From CAHJXG01 sp964235485 (GTDB taxonomy: Bacteria; Pseudomonadota; Alphaproteobacteria; Acetobacterales; Acetobacteraceae): a stretch of 64,000 nucleotides of DNA. The DNA lies in contig CAXSAZ010000009.1 of the NCBI GenBank assembly GCA_964235485.1, positions 62,001 through 126,000 on the forward strand. Reading direction: 5' to 3'. Made by a program: the position numbers and the translations under genes. Of the stretch, positions 26,090-34,356 are shown piece by piece; the stretch's first letter is position 1; every line of letters starts with the position of its first letter. The notes below the pieces were generated by a model. It was given only the letters and a program-made list of their open reading frames with translations, was not told where the DNA came from and made no database searches.

Positions 26090-26175
26090 CCGATACGGTG
26101 GGAACCCCTGTTCCCACCGTTGTCGGACCTGCACTGCCTGCGTCCCCGCGGGCACCCGGGAATGGGTGCCCGCGG
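26090..26175. terminator. two strong hairpins between convergent genes
   Basis: ACGGTGGGAAC (26095-26105) pairs perfectly with GTTCCCACCGT (26110-26120), and the flanking CCGA/TCGG lengthens the stem. CCGCGGGCACCC (26146-26157) pairs perfectly with GGGTGCCCGCGG (26164-26175). They fill the gap between the AraC gene and the convergent ScyD/SGNH gene, consistent with bidirectional termination, though neither has a T tail. Confidence 0.65.
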
Positions 26176-26180
26176 CGGCG

Positions 26181-28991
26181 TCACGCCATCAGCGCGTTCC
26201 GCGCCGTTTCGCCGAGGATCGCATGGCCCAGCGCCGTCGGGTCGAACTCCGGGTCGAGGAACAGCGATGCGTGGCGCACCGCCGGGTCCTGGCCCACGAT
26301 GGCCGGGTTGTAGGCTTCCGGCGTGCCGGGCTGGAGCGGCGGGTTCGCCAGCACCGGCTGGTCCACGTTGGTGAAGCCATAGGCGGCCGGATCGGCGACG
26401 ATCGAGTTGAACAGCTTGTTCACGTCCAGCAGGTGGACGTCCAGACCCGTTTCCTGCTCGAACGTGTCCAGCGTCGAGGCGAGCTGGCTGTTGAACTGGT
26501 CGATCAGCGACGTGAACGCGCCCGGGGTGCTGCCGATCTGCTCCAGGACGCCGGGCGTCTTGAACAGCGGGGACAGCTCGACGTTCGGCGCGTTCGCCAC
26601 CAGGAAGTGCCTGGCGCCGAGGTCGGCCAAGTGCTCAAGCCCGTCCACGACTGCCTTCACCGAAAGCGTGACGCCCTCTTCCGGCGTCACGTCGCTCGGG
26701 AAGGTCACGTCGTTGCCGCCGAAGCCGACCGTGACCAGGTCGTTGGCCGTGAACGACCCATACGCCTGCTGGAAGGCGTCGATCTGGCCCTCGAAGTCGG
26801 TCAGGCCCGTCGTGGACTTGAGCTGGTCGAAGGGGTTGGAAATCCCAGCCCGCGCGGTAGCGTTGGCATAGGCGAAGTCCCTGTCCTCGTCGGTTTGCAC
26901 GCCGAGGATGCGCTCCAGGTTCTCCGTCCACATCGGGCCGTCCGAGTAGCCGCCCTTGTAGTAAAGGGACGATGCGTTCGGCGCCGGCTGGCCGGCCGCC
27001 TGCGCCACGCCGGCCACGCCGTACGTCCCGCCGTCGTCGGACAAGCGGTCGCCGAAGCTGAACAGCCGCGACACGGTGTAGGCGCCGCGCTCGCCCGCCG
27101 GCAGCACCCTTGGGCTGCCCGGGTCGTAGTTGCCGCCGAAGAACGGGTCGAAGTACTTCGCGTACGGGTTGTCGGCACGGACCGGCGGGCTGATCGGGTC
27201 GATCGGGCCGGGGAAGCTCGGGTCGAGGATGGGGATGCTCCCGGGCAGCCCGGCGGCGGCGTTGGCGGCCGCCCCCACCGAAGCGTCCTCGCCGCGCGGG
27301 GCTACGGCGGCGTCGGCCGGGGCCGATTCCCCGGGCACGACCGTCGAAGCGGTGCCGCTCGAAGCGGTCAAAGCGTCGCCGCTCGAGGTGAAGCCGTCCT
27401 CGCCGGACGGCGCGCCCGCGACGGCCGCGCTGGGATCGGCGGCGCTGAAGGCTGCGGCGGCCTGGGCGCGGCCCGGCGTGTCCGGAGCGCCGTTCGGGGC
27501 CTTGGTGGTGCGGTCCGCGATCTCGACGTCGTAGTCCGCCGAGGGGTCGCCGCCGGCCGCCACGACGGCCGCGTACTGCGGCGGCGTCAGCACGGGCGGC
27601 TGCTTCTGGAACACGGTGGCGTTGTCGGGCGCCGCCTGGTCGCCGTTCTCGTCAAACCCGTACAGCACGTTCCGGGCGGCGTCGATGGTGTAGAGCTTGC
27701 CGTCGGAACCCATCACGACGTCGTTCAGGTTGCTCTGGTTGTTGAACAAGGTCTGCGACCCGTCGGGGCCGTTCTGCCCCGCATAGGCCACGGAGTTGAA
27801 GGTCGGCGTGATCGTGGCGTCCGACGGGTCCCCGTCGAACAGCCCTTCGATCCGCAGCAACCCCTTCACGTAGTCGCCGAATGGGCCGAGCGCGTCCGCG
27901 GTCGCCGCCGAAAGCCCGCCGCCGGCCGCGACGTAGGCGGTGCCGTCGGGCGCGATGGTGAAGCCGTTGGACCCGACGGAGATCACGCGGTCCTCGCCGG
28001 TCACCGCGTTGACCTCGCGGATGGAAGGGAGGCCGGTGAAGATGCGCTCCTGGCCGCCGTCGGCGTCCAACTCGATCCGCGTGATGGAGGCGGTGAAGCC
28101 GCCGCGCTCGTCCACGAAGCCGGGGATGAAGGGGATGAGCGGCGCGGTCGCGGCGTCGGGGGAGTCGGAGGGGGTGCCGACCCCTTGCTCGTTCACGTAA
28201 AGCTGGCCGTCGGGGCCGAACGCCATGCCGCGCGGGTTGTTGAGGCCGCTCGCGACCACCTCGACGCTCGACGCTTGGCCGGTGGCCTCGTCGATGTGGT
28301 AGCGGAGCACCTGGCCGTTGTTGATGTCGGCGTTGTCGATGGAAACGTAAACGTCGCCCGTGCCCTTGTCCGCGAGCACGTAGTTGGCGAGCTTGAGTTC
28401 CGGGCCGGAGATGGTGGTGCGCACGCCGTCGGGCGCGACGCGGATCAGTTGACTGGGCGGCAGCTCGCCTGGTTCCCGCGTCGGGTCGTAGATCGAGGCC
28501 GCGTTGACGTATTCGAGGACGTACAGGTTGCCCTGGCTGTCGAGGCTGAGGCCGTTGACCTGGCTGAAGCCGCTTGCATAAACCTCGGGCACGCCGCTCG
28601 GGATCTGGCCGTCGAAGCCCGTCGTGGCCTCCGGGTCGGCGATGCGGAAGATCCTGGCATAGCCCTCGGGGTAGGGCAGGCCGGTTAACCCGCTGACGTA
28701 AAGGGCGCCGTCCGGACCCACCGTCACCGCGGTCGGCACGTATTCCGACTGCCGCGAGAAGAAGCCGAGGCCGGTGCCGTCGGCGCCGGCCGTCGAGTAC
28801 TGCGCCGGCAACCCGGCCAGATCGACGCCCGCGGTGTTCACCGAAGCGATCGTGCCGGTGGCGCTCCCCGCGCCGACCGAGGGACCCGCCGTGCCGCCGC
28901 CGCCGACCGCGGCGGGGACGGACGCATCGCCCGCGCCGAAGTTGGTGACGGCGCTCGCGCCGTCCGGGGTTTCGGAAATCGTCCCACTCAT
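26181..28991 (-). CDS. ScyD/ScyE-like beta-propeller fused to a degenerate SGNH hydrolase domain
   Basis: 936 residues from the ATG preceded by AAAGG; codons at 28997 and 29000 are alternatives. Residues 40-480 resemble the ScyD/ScyE propeller (VGPDGALYVSGLTGLPYPEG, VNGLSLDSQGNLYVLEYV). A Ser/Ala/Pro-rich linker follows, then an SGNH/GDSL-type domain from about 640. Its block I reads SFGDRLSDDGG, placing Arg649 at the catalytic serine; block III GGND is intact (Asn760-Asp761); block V reads FLDPEFDPTALGH with Asp917 where the catalytic His is expected. The domain should therefore be inactive as an esterase. No signal peptide is visible; the N-terminus is Gly/Ser/Ala-rich. Confidence 0.8.
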   Translation of the reverse strand: MSGTISETPDGASAVTNFGAGDASVPAAVGGGGTAGPSVGAGSATGTIASVNTAGVDLAGLPAQYSTAGADGTGLGFFSRQSEYVPTAVTVGPDGALYVSGLTGLPYPEGYARIFRIADPEATTGFDGQIPSGVPEVYASGFSQVNGLSLDSQGNLYVLEYVNAASIYDPTREPGELPPSQLIRVAPDGVRTTISGPELKLANYVLADKGTGDVYVSIDNADINNGQVLRYHIDEATGQASSVEVVASGLNNPRGMAFGPDGQLYVNEQGVGTPSDSPDAATAPLIPFIPGFVDERGGFTASITRIELDADGGQERIFTGLPSIREVNAVTGEDRVISVGSNGFTIAPDGTAYVAAGGGLSAATADALGPFGDYVKGLLRIEGLFDGDPSDATITPTFNSVAYAGQNGPDGSQTLFNNQSNLNDVVMGSDGKLYTIDAARNVLYGFDENGDQAAPDNATVFQKQPPVLTPPQYAAVVAAGGDPSADYDVEIADRTTKAPNGAPDTPGRAQAAAAFSAADPSAAVAGAPSGEDGFTSSGDALTASSGTASTVVPGESAPADAAVAPRGEDASVGAAANAAAGLPGSIPILDPSFPGPIDPISPPVRADNPYAKYFDPFFGGNYDPGSPRVLPAGERGAYTVSRLFSFGDRLSDDGGTYGVAGVAQAAGQPAPNASSLYYKGGYSDGPMWTENLERILGVQTDEDRDFAYANATARAGISNPFDQLKSTTGLTDFEGQIDAFQQAYGSFTANDLVTVGFGGNDVTFPSDVTPEEGVTLSVKAVVDGLEHLADLGARHFLVANAPNVELSPLFKTPGVLEQIGSTPGAFTSLIDQFNSQLASTLDTFEQETGLDVHLLDVNKLFNSIVADPAAYGFTNVDQPVLANPPLQPGTPEAYNPAIVGQDPAVRHASLFLDPEFDPTALGHAILGETARNALMA

Positions 28992-29437
28992 ACGCATCAC
29001 CTTTCGAAAACCGAGGCCGGAGCACGACCCCGCTTGGCTGCAAACGTCCTTGAGCCAGGCGGCCGGAAGTCGAAGGCAAGCCGGGCTTAGGTGCGAACGA
29101 TCTTAGGTTGCGGCGTTTGGATGTGTCTTGTTGTTAATGACGGCCAATTTTCGCAATATGATGTATTTTCAAAGCAAAAGGTTTGTTCTAAACAATCGAA
29201 ATGTAAGCCTGAACAGGCTAAACTGTACGAAACCGTGATTCCAAAATGGAAGCGGCGATGTAAACCGCACAAGGGGGTGGGAAGCGGAACCAGCTTGCGA
29301 CCCGCGGCGCCCCGCCGCGCCGAGCGGCTGACCTCATCGAAGCCGAACTCTTCTGTCAGATTTTGTCCGCTGCCGTGTTCGCTGCTTTGAACAGCAGGCG
29401 CAGAAGTCCCTCGATGGGGTTTCCCTCGCCCGACCCG
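28992..29437. promoter_or_regulatory. AT-rich region upstream of the ScyD/SGNH gene
   Basis: About 445 bases separate the MFS gene stop from the ScyD/SGNH gene start, both on the minus strand. Positions 29100-29270 are strongly AT-rich, like the region at 23190, and presumably hold the promoter. AGCCT-GAAC-AGGCT near 29210 is a small perfect inverted repeat. A 99-codon plus-strand frame here has no protein-like features. Confidence 0.45.
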
Positions 29438-30799
29438 CTAGGCCGCCATCATGGGCCGGGCGCCGGTGCGGGAAAGGCTGACCACCGCGCCCACCGCGGC
29501 GAAGCCGGCCGCCACGTACAGGCAGGTTTCGGCACCCTGGCTGCCATGCAGCCCGAAGATCAGCGCCACGACCGCGGAACCCAGCGACCATCCAACCGTG
29601 CGAGCGACGGCAACCATGCCGCTCGCGGCGCCGCTGCGCTCGGGGGGGCCGGCGGTCATCAGCGTGATGTTGTTGGGCGTCTGGTAGAAGCCGAAGCCGA
29701 TTCCGCAAACGCCCATGCGCCAGGCCACGTCCCAATCAGCCGGAGCGCCCGGCATGGTGGCGAGCAGCAGCAGGCCGCAAGTGAGCACGGCCATCCCGAT
29801 GCTGCCGAGCACCGCCGCCGGGTGCCGGGCGGAAAGCCGGCCGGCGACAGGCGCCGCAACCGCGACCAGCAAGGGCCAGGGCGTCACCAGCAGGCCGGTC
29901 GCGACGGCGCTGCGGTGCATGACCGCCTGGAACAAGAAGGGCAGGGACACGTAGGCCAGGATTTGCGCCGCATAGGAGCAGACCGAGGTTCCCATCGAAA
30001 GCGCAAACAAGCGGATGCGCAGCAGGTCCAGCGGCAGCATCGGGGCGGGCTGCCGCGACTGTTGCCAGACGAGCAGCCCGGCAAACGCCAGCCCGGCGGC
30101 CAGCTCGGCCACGGCAAGCCCGCGCGCGTCGCCGCCCAGCCCGTCCACCCCGGTGACGACCAGCCCAAAGGCCGCGGCGTTGAGCAGCGCGCCCCGCCAG
30201 TCGAACGCGCGGAAACGCCGCTGCGCCTGCGGGGCAACAAACATGAACAACGGAACCGCGACCAAGCCGAGCGGCACGTTCACCAGGAACAGCCAAGGCC
30301 AATGCGCGACCGAAAGGATCAAGGCCGCCAAGGTCGGGCCGAGCGCGCCCGAAAGCGCAACCGCGAGCGCAATCGCCGCGAACCCCCGGCCGAGCTGCGC
30401 CTGCGGGTAGATCGCCCGCACGAGCGCGCCGCCGAGCGCCGCCATGCAGGCCCCGCCCACGCCCTGCACGAGCCGTGACAGCACCAGGGTGGGCAAGGTC
30501 GGCGACAAGGCGCAGGCCAGCGAGGCAAGGGTGAACAACGCCAGGCCGGATCCATAGACCCGCTTCAGGCCCCAGCTTTCCCCCAGCGCCGCCGCCGGCA
30601 GCAGGCAAGCGGTGACGGCAAGCTGATAGCTGTTGACGACCCATATCGTGTCGGCGTCGGTGGCGCCCAGGTCCCGCGCGATGGTCGGAAGGGCGATGTT
30701 GGCGATGGCGCTGTCGAGTCCGGCAAGCACCACGCCCAGCACCGCGCACGCCATCGCCCAGCGCCGCCGGGCGGTCGGCAAGCCGTCGGTCTCATCCAT
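29438..30799 (-). CDS. MFS drug exporter, DHA2 (14-helix) type
   Basis: 453 residues beginning MDETDGLPTARRRWAMACAV. The first helix carries LAGLDSAIANIALPTIARDL, the LDxTIVNVALP motif of the DHA2 proton/drug antiporters, and VLSRLVQGVGGACMAALGGA is the motif C-like region. It has the helix count of the 14-TM class, though it is slightly short. No paired adaptor (EmrA-type) gene is present, so it probably acts alone in the inner membrane. Diverges from the amidotransferase gene with a 114-nt shared upstream region. Substrate unknown. Confidence 0.9.
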   Translation of the reverse strand: MDETDGLPTARRRWAMACAVLGVVLAGLDSAIANIALPTIARDLGATDADTIWVVNSYQLAVTACLLPAAALGESWGLKRVYGSGLALFTLASLACALSPTLPTLVLSRLVQGVGGACMAALGGALVRAIYPQAQLGRGFAAIALAVALSGALGPTLAALILSVAHWPWLFLVNVPLGLVAVPLFMFVAPQAQRRFRAFDWRGALLNAAAFGLVVTGVDGLGGDARGLAVAELAAGLAFAGLLVWQQSRQPAPMLPLDLLRIRLFALSMGTSVCSYAAQILAYVSLPFLFQAVMHRSAVATGLLVTPWPLLVAVAAPVAGRLSARHPAAVLGSIGMAVLTCGLLLLATMPGAPADWDVAWRMGVCGIGFGFYQTPNNITLMTAGPPERSGAASGMVAVARTVGWSLGSAVVALIFGLHGSQGAETCLYVAAGFAAVGAVVSLSRTGARPMMAA

Positions 30800-30913
30800 T
30801 CTGCGTCCCTTGACGGCTTCGGGCGGACATTGGAGCAGTCATCCTGTCCAAAGGGAAGCTTGCCCCGGCTGCGCCGGCTGTCCGCCTGGTCCAAGCTGTG
30901 GGATACTGCCGCC

Positions 30914-31618
30914 ATGACGATTGGCATCCTTGAAACGGGTCGGCCCCCCGTGGCGTTGCGCGCGCAGTGGGGCAGCTACGACGACATGATCCGCGCCATG
31001 CTCGGCCGCGACCGCCAGTATCGCAGCTACGACGTGCAGGCAGGCGAGCTTCCGGCTGATCCCGCGGAGTGCTCGGCCTACGTGATCACCGGGTCCCCGG
31101 CGGGGGTGTATGACGACCTCCCTTGGATTCCGCCGTTCCTCGATTGCCTCTGCAAGATCCGGGGCCGGGCGAAGCTGGTTGGCCTCTGCTTCGGCCACCA
31201 GGCGATGGCCAAGGCGTTCGGCGGCGAGGTCGTGAAGTCGCCCAAAGGCTGGGCGGTCGGCATCCACCGCTACGAGATCGTCGAGCCGCCGCCCGGTATG
31301 CGCGAGCCGTTGATGTTCGCGATCCCGTCCTTCCACCAGGACCAGGTGGTGACGCTCCCGCCCGGCGCGCGGGTGCTCGCCGCCAGCGAGTTCACGCCGC
31401 TCGCCGTGATCGGCTACGACGACGACACGGTGTCGGTGCAGGGCCACCCGGAGTTCAGCCCCGCCTTCTCCGCCGCTCTGATCGAGGCGCGGCGCGACGT
31501 TTACGGCCCGCTCGCCGCCCCGGCGCTGCTGTCCCTGCTGCAGCCGGAGGATGGCGGTCGGGCGGCCAATTGGTTGCGGCAGTTCATCGACGGGGGCGGG
31601 CTGGACACGCCGGGCTGA
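30914..31618 (+). CDS. class I glutamine amidotransferase, GMP-synthase-like
   Basis: 234 residues starting MTIGILETGRPPVALRAQWG. The catalytic triad is visible: nucleophile Cys92 (LVGLCFGHQAMAKAFGG), His178 and Glu180 (SVQGHPEFSPAF). These stand-alone proteins transfer ammonia from glutamine or hydrolyse gamma-glutamyl compounds in the cytoplasm; related ones act on gamma-glutamyl polyamines. An upstream in-frame extension lacks a start with a ribosome site. It ends 20 bases before the convergent monooxygenase gene. The partner domain or substrate is not indicated. Confidence 0.88.
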   Translation: MTIGILETGRPPVALRAQWGSYDDMIRAMLGRDRQYRSYDVQAGELPADPAECSAYVITGSPAGVYDDLPWIPPFLDCLCKIRGRAKLVGLCFGHQAMAKAFGGEVVKSPKGWAVGIHRYEIVEPPPGMREPLMFAIPSFHQDQVVTLPPGARVLAASEFTPLAVIGYDDDTVSVQGHPEFSPAFSAALIEARRDVYGPLAAPALLSLLQPEDGGRAANWLRQFIDGGGLDTPG

Positions 31619-31638
31619 GCCGGCCCGCGGGACCGGCT

Positions 31639-32862
31639 TCAACCGGCACGGCGGCCAGCCGGCCCGAGGGGGCCTTTGTCGGGGTCGCGCATCCGCGCCG
31701 CCAGGACGTGGCGCAGCGGGGGCAGGTTGCCCAGGCGCAACGCCCCGTTCCGCAGCAAGCGCGCCGGCAGGCTGTCCCCGGCCGCATAAAGCCGCATCAG
31801 CGCCTCCGCCCCGGCAAAGAACAGCCGCGTTTCGGCACGGTGCGCCGCCTCGTAGCGCGCCAGGGCGGCCGGGTCGGCCAGGTCCCGCCCGGCCGCCGAC
31901 GCGGCCCGCAGTTCCCGCGCCAGGGCGTGCTGCCCGAGCATCCCGAAGTTGAAGCCGTGCGCGGTTGTCGGGTGCATCCCGACCGCAGCATCGCCCAGCA
32001 AGGCGAAGCGCCGGCCGGTGAAACGGGCGGCATAGGCCGTCACCACCGGCACGGCATGACGCCTGCCCACCGGCCGCATGGCGCCCAGCCGGCCGCGGTA
32101 GCGCCGGGTCAGCTCGCGGCCGAACGCCGCGTCGTCCATCCGCAGCAGGGCGGTCGCGTCGGCCTCGCCCACCGTCAGCACGGCGGAGGACCGGCCCCCG
32201 TTCAGGGGCAGCGTCACCAGGGTCTGGCCATACTCGAACCAGGCCGTGGCGGTTTCGTGGTGGGGCAGGGGGTGTGCGACCGGGCAGACCAGCATCCGTT
32301 GCCGGTAGTCGTGCAGCGCCGCGCCGATGCCCTGCTGCTGACGCAGCCGCGACCGCCTGGTGTCGGCCGCGACCACCAGCGCCGCCGTCAGCGCCTGGCC
32401 GTCGGACAGGGTGGCCACCGTGCCGCGCCCTTGCGCCCGGACCGCGGCGACCGACCGGCCCGGCAGCACGGCCACGCCTGGCAAGCCCCGCACAACGGCG
32501 TGCAGGCTACGGCGCAGCCAATGGTTGGGCACGAAGCGCCCCAGCATGTCGCCGCTCGTCCCACCGTGCCCAAGCTGCATCGCGTAGTCAGACGGTCCGT
32601 TGAGCACCTGCATACGGCGCAGCGGCGCGACTTGGCCCGCGGGGATCTCGGCCCAAGCGCCCAGCGCCGCCAGCATCGCGACGCTGTGGTCGGTCAGCGC
32701 GATCTCCCTCCCGTCATCGGCGGGGTCCGCCAAGGCTGCTTCCGCTTGCGGGTCAACCAGCGCGATCCGCAGCCCGGTTCCGGCCAGGGACGCGGCGAAC
32801 GCCAAGCCGACCGGCCCGGCCCCGGCCACGACGATATCGAACGCTTGTGCCACTGCTTCCAC
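31639..32862 (-). CDS. FAD-dependent hydroxylase, UbiH/UbiF/UbiM family
   Basis: 407 residues from a GTG preceded by AGGATCAG. An upstream in-frame ATG would add 30 low-complexity residues and is unlikely. The N-terminal Rossmann motif is FDIVVAGAGPVGLAFAASLA; the second FAD motif is FALLGDAAVGMHPTTAHGFN. In this motif Val replaces the common His, as I recall for UbiM-type 5-demethoxyubiquinol hydroxylases of alphaproteobacteria. The family hydroxylates ubiquinone precursors using FAD and NADPH. UbiM is the best guess, but other members cannot be excluded; no other ubi gene is nearby. Confidence 0.82.
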   Translation of the reverse strand: MEAVAQAFDIVVAGAGPVGLAFAASLAGTGLRIALVDPQAEAALADPADDGREIALTDHSVAMLAALGAWAEIPAGQVAPLRRMQVLNGPSDYAMQLGHGGTSGDMLGRFVPNHWLRRSLHAVVRGLPGVAVLPGRSVAAVRAQGRGTVATLSDGQALTAALVVAADTRRSRLRQQQGIGAALHDYRQRMLVCPVAHPLPHHETATAWFEYGQTLVTLPLNGGRSSAVLTVGEADATALLRMDDAAFGRELTRRYRGRLGAMRPVGRRHAVPVVTAYAARFTGRRFALLGDAAVGMHPTTAHGFNFGMLGQHALARELRAASAAGRDLADPAALARYEAAHRAETRLFFAGAEALMRLYAAGDSLPARLLRNGALRLGNLPPLRHVLAARMRDPDKGPLGPAGRRAG

Positions 32863-33018
32863 CTGATCCTGTCCCGGTCTAGATGAGGCGGCGGCGGGCA
32901 ACCGGGAAGGGTGCGCCCGGCTCCTTGGCGGCACGGAACTGCTCCCGTTCAAGCCTTATGGACCCGCAGCGGGTGTCGGCACGGGCCGCCATCAACGGAG
33001 GGCGCAACTCCGCTGCGC

Positions 33019-33321
33019 TCACACCTGGCGGGCGCCATCGGCGAAGATCTGGTTCCAGGCGAGCACGCGCACGGAGCGGCGCAGGCCGGTCGGCCAGAAA
33101 GGGTCCTCATGAACCAGGGTTTCGACCCGCGCCCGGTCCTCGGCTTCGACCACCCACAGCCCGCCGGCTGGCGTCCCGTCTGCCGCGTCGCGCAAGGGAC
33201 CGGCAGCCCGCATCGCCACGGCGTTGCGTTCCAGGAAAGCCAAGTGGTCGGCCATGTGCCGCCGCCGCGCCTCGTCGGCCAGCGCCGGGTCATCCTCGAA
33301 CAGAACGGCAAACAGCGGCAT
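33019..33321 (-). CDS. YciI family protein
   Basis: 100 residues from MPLFAVLFEDDPALADEARR, with GGAG 10 nt before the ATG. The YciI fold signature is present: MADHLAFLERNAVAMRAAGP (the conserved HxxxL/His region) and VEDPFW-type sequence HEDPFWPTGL. The structure resembles a ferredoxin-like dimer with a His-Asp pair; members catalyse dehydrochlorination or muconolactone-type reactions, or have no known role. Divergent from a LysR gene across 91 bases, so it is the probable target of that regulator. Confidence 0.88.
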   Translation of the reverse strand: MPLFAVLFEDDPALADEARRRHMADHLAFLERNAVAMRAAGPLRDAADGTPAGGLWVVEAEDRARVETLVHEDPFWPTGLRRSVRVLAWNQIFADGARQV

Positions 33322-33336
33322 CCTACATTCTCCGAA

Positions 33337-33368
33337 GTGCGGTGGACACCGCCAATTTAGCACCGCAC
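33337..33368. promoter_or_regulatory. inverted repeats in the yciI/lysR divergent promoter
   Basis: GTGCGGT (33337-33343) is matched by ACCGCAC (33362-33368), and inside it GCGGTG-GA-CACCGC forms a tighter repeat. Such dyads between a LysR gene and its divergent target are the usual binding sites for the regulator. The position, roughly midway between both starts, fits. Confidence 0.5.
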
Positions 33369-33412
33369 TCTTGCCGGATCAGTCGGCATCACTGCCGTCA
33401 GGAGCTGCAAGA

Positions 33413-34327
33413 ATGCAGGGACTCGACTGGAACGATCTGCGCTACGTTCTCGCCATCGTGCGCACCGGCACGCTGGCCGCTGCAGCCCGGCAGCTCGGCG
33501 TGGATGCAACCACTGTCGCACGGCGGCTCCGGGCAGCGGAGGCAGTGCTGGACGCGCGGCTGTTCGAGCGACTACCGGACGGCGCGATGCGACCGACGCA
33601 AGCGGGCGAGGCCGCGTCCACGCACGCCGAGCAGGCGGAAGCCGCGGTGCTCGGGTTGCTGGGCACGGTCGCCGGGGCCGACGCAGCGCCTGCGGGCACG
33701 GTGCGGGTCACGGCGGTGCCGGTCCTGGTCGGCCGCGTGCTGGTCCCGGCTGCCGCGGCGCTGATGGCGCGACACCCCGGGCTGCGGCTGGAGCTGATCG
33801 CCGAGCCGCGGGACCTGAGCCTGACGCGGCGCGAGGCCGACCTTGCGGTGCGGCTGGCCCGGCCGGCGCCGGACGCGGGCCGGGCCGTGCTGGCCCGGCG
33901 GGTCGGGCAGCTTGCCTACGCAGCCTACGCTCCCGCCGACTGTTCGGCGGATGCGACGGCAGCGCTGCCGTGGGTGAGCTACGAGGAAGGCATGGCGGGC
34001 CTGCCGCACGCGCGGTGGATGGCGGCCGCGGCGGCGCGCGGCGGGAGGTTGGCGCCGGTCGCGCTGAACGACGCCGAGGCGGTGATGCAGGCGGTTCGTG
34101 CGGGGCTGGGCCGCTCGCTGCTGCCCTGCGTCGCAGGCGATGCCGACGCGGGCTTGCGCCGGGTCGTGCCGCCCACGGGGATGCCGCCCCTGCCGGTGCG
34201 CGAGCTTTGGCTGTTGACGCACCCCGACGTGCGACCGCTCGCGCGGGTGGCGGCGGTCACGGCATGGATCGAGCGTGCCTTTACCGGAGCAAGAACCGGG
34301 AAGGCAGCACGCTGTTCATGCGCCTAA
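33413..34327 (+). CDS. LysR family transcriptional regulator
   Basis: 304 residues; ribosome site AGGAG lies just upstream of the ATG. The N-terminus has the LysR helix-turn-helix (YVLAIVRTGTLAAAARQLGV, then DATTVARRLRAAE), followed by the two-lobed effector domain. Diverges from the YciI gene. Its 3' end is close to the next gene, whose start lies 29 nt after the stop, so the EamA exporter may be co-transcribed and also part of the response. Confidence 0.92.
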   Translation: MQGLDWNDLRYVLAIVRTGTLAAAARQLGVDATTVARRLRAAEAVLDARLFERLPDGAMRPTQAGEAASTHAEQAEAAVLGLLGTVAGADAAPAGTVRVTAVPVLVGRVLVPAAAALMARHPGLRLELIAEPRDLSLTRREADLAVRLARPAPDAGRAVLARRVGQLAYAAYAPADCSADATAALPWVSYEEGMAGLPHARWMAAAAARGGRLAPVALNDAEAVMQAVRAGLGRSLLPCVAGDADAGLRRVVPPTGMPPLPVRELWLLTHPDVRPLARVAAVTAWIERAFTGARTGKAARCSCA

Positions 34328-34356
34328 GCTCTCGCTTCACGCCAGGGGAGGCACGG

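Noticed and set aside
19243..28991. RTX-type calcium repeats as a type I secretion mark
   Set aside because: I looked for GGxGxD nonapeptides in the three leaderless proteins and found none, so type I secretion remains only a guess.
29091..29390. 99-codon plus-strand frame in the AT-rich region
   Set aside because: Odd composition (many Cys and Lys), no ribosome site and no family resemblance; it lies over a probable promoter.
32883..33360. Plus-strand frames opposite the YciI gene and upstream of the monooxygenase
   Set aside because: No start signals and low-complexity Arg/Pro composition. The YciI frame on the minus strand is clearly the coding one.
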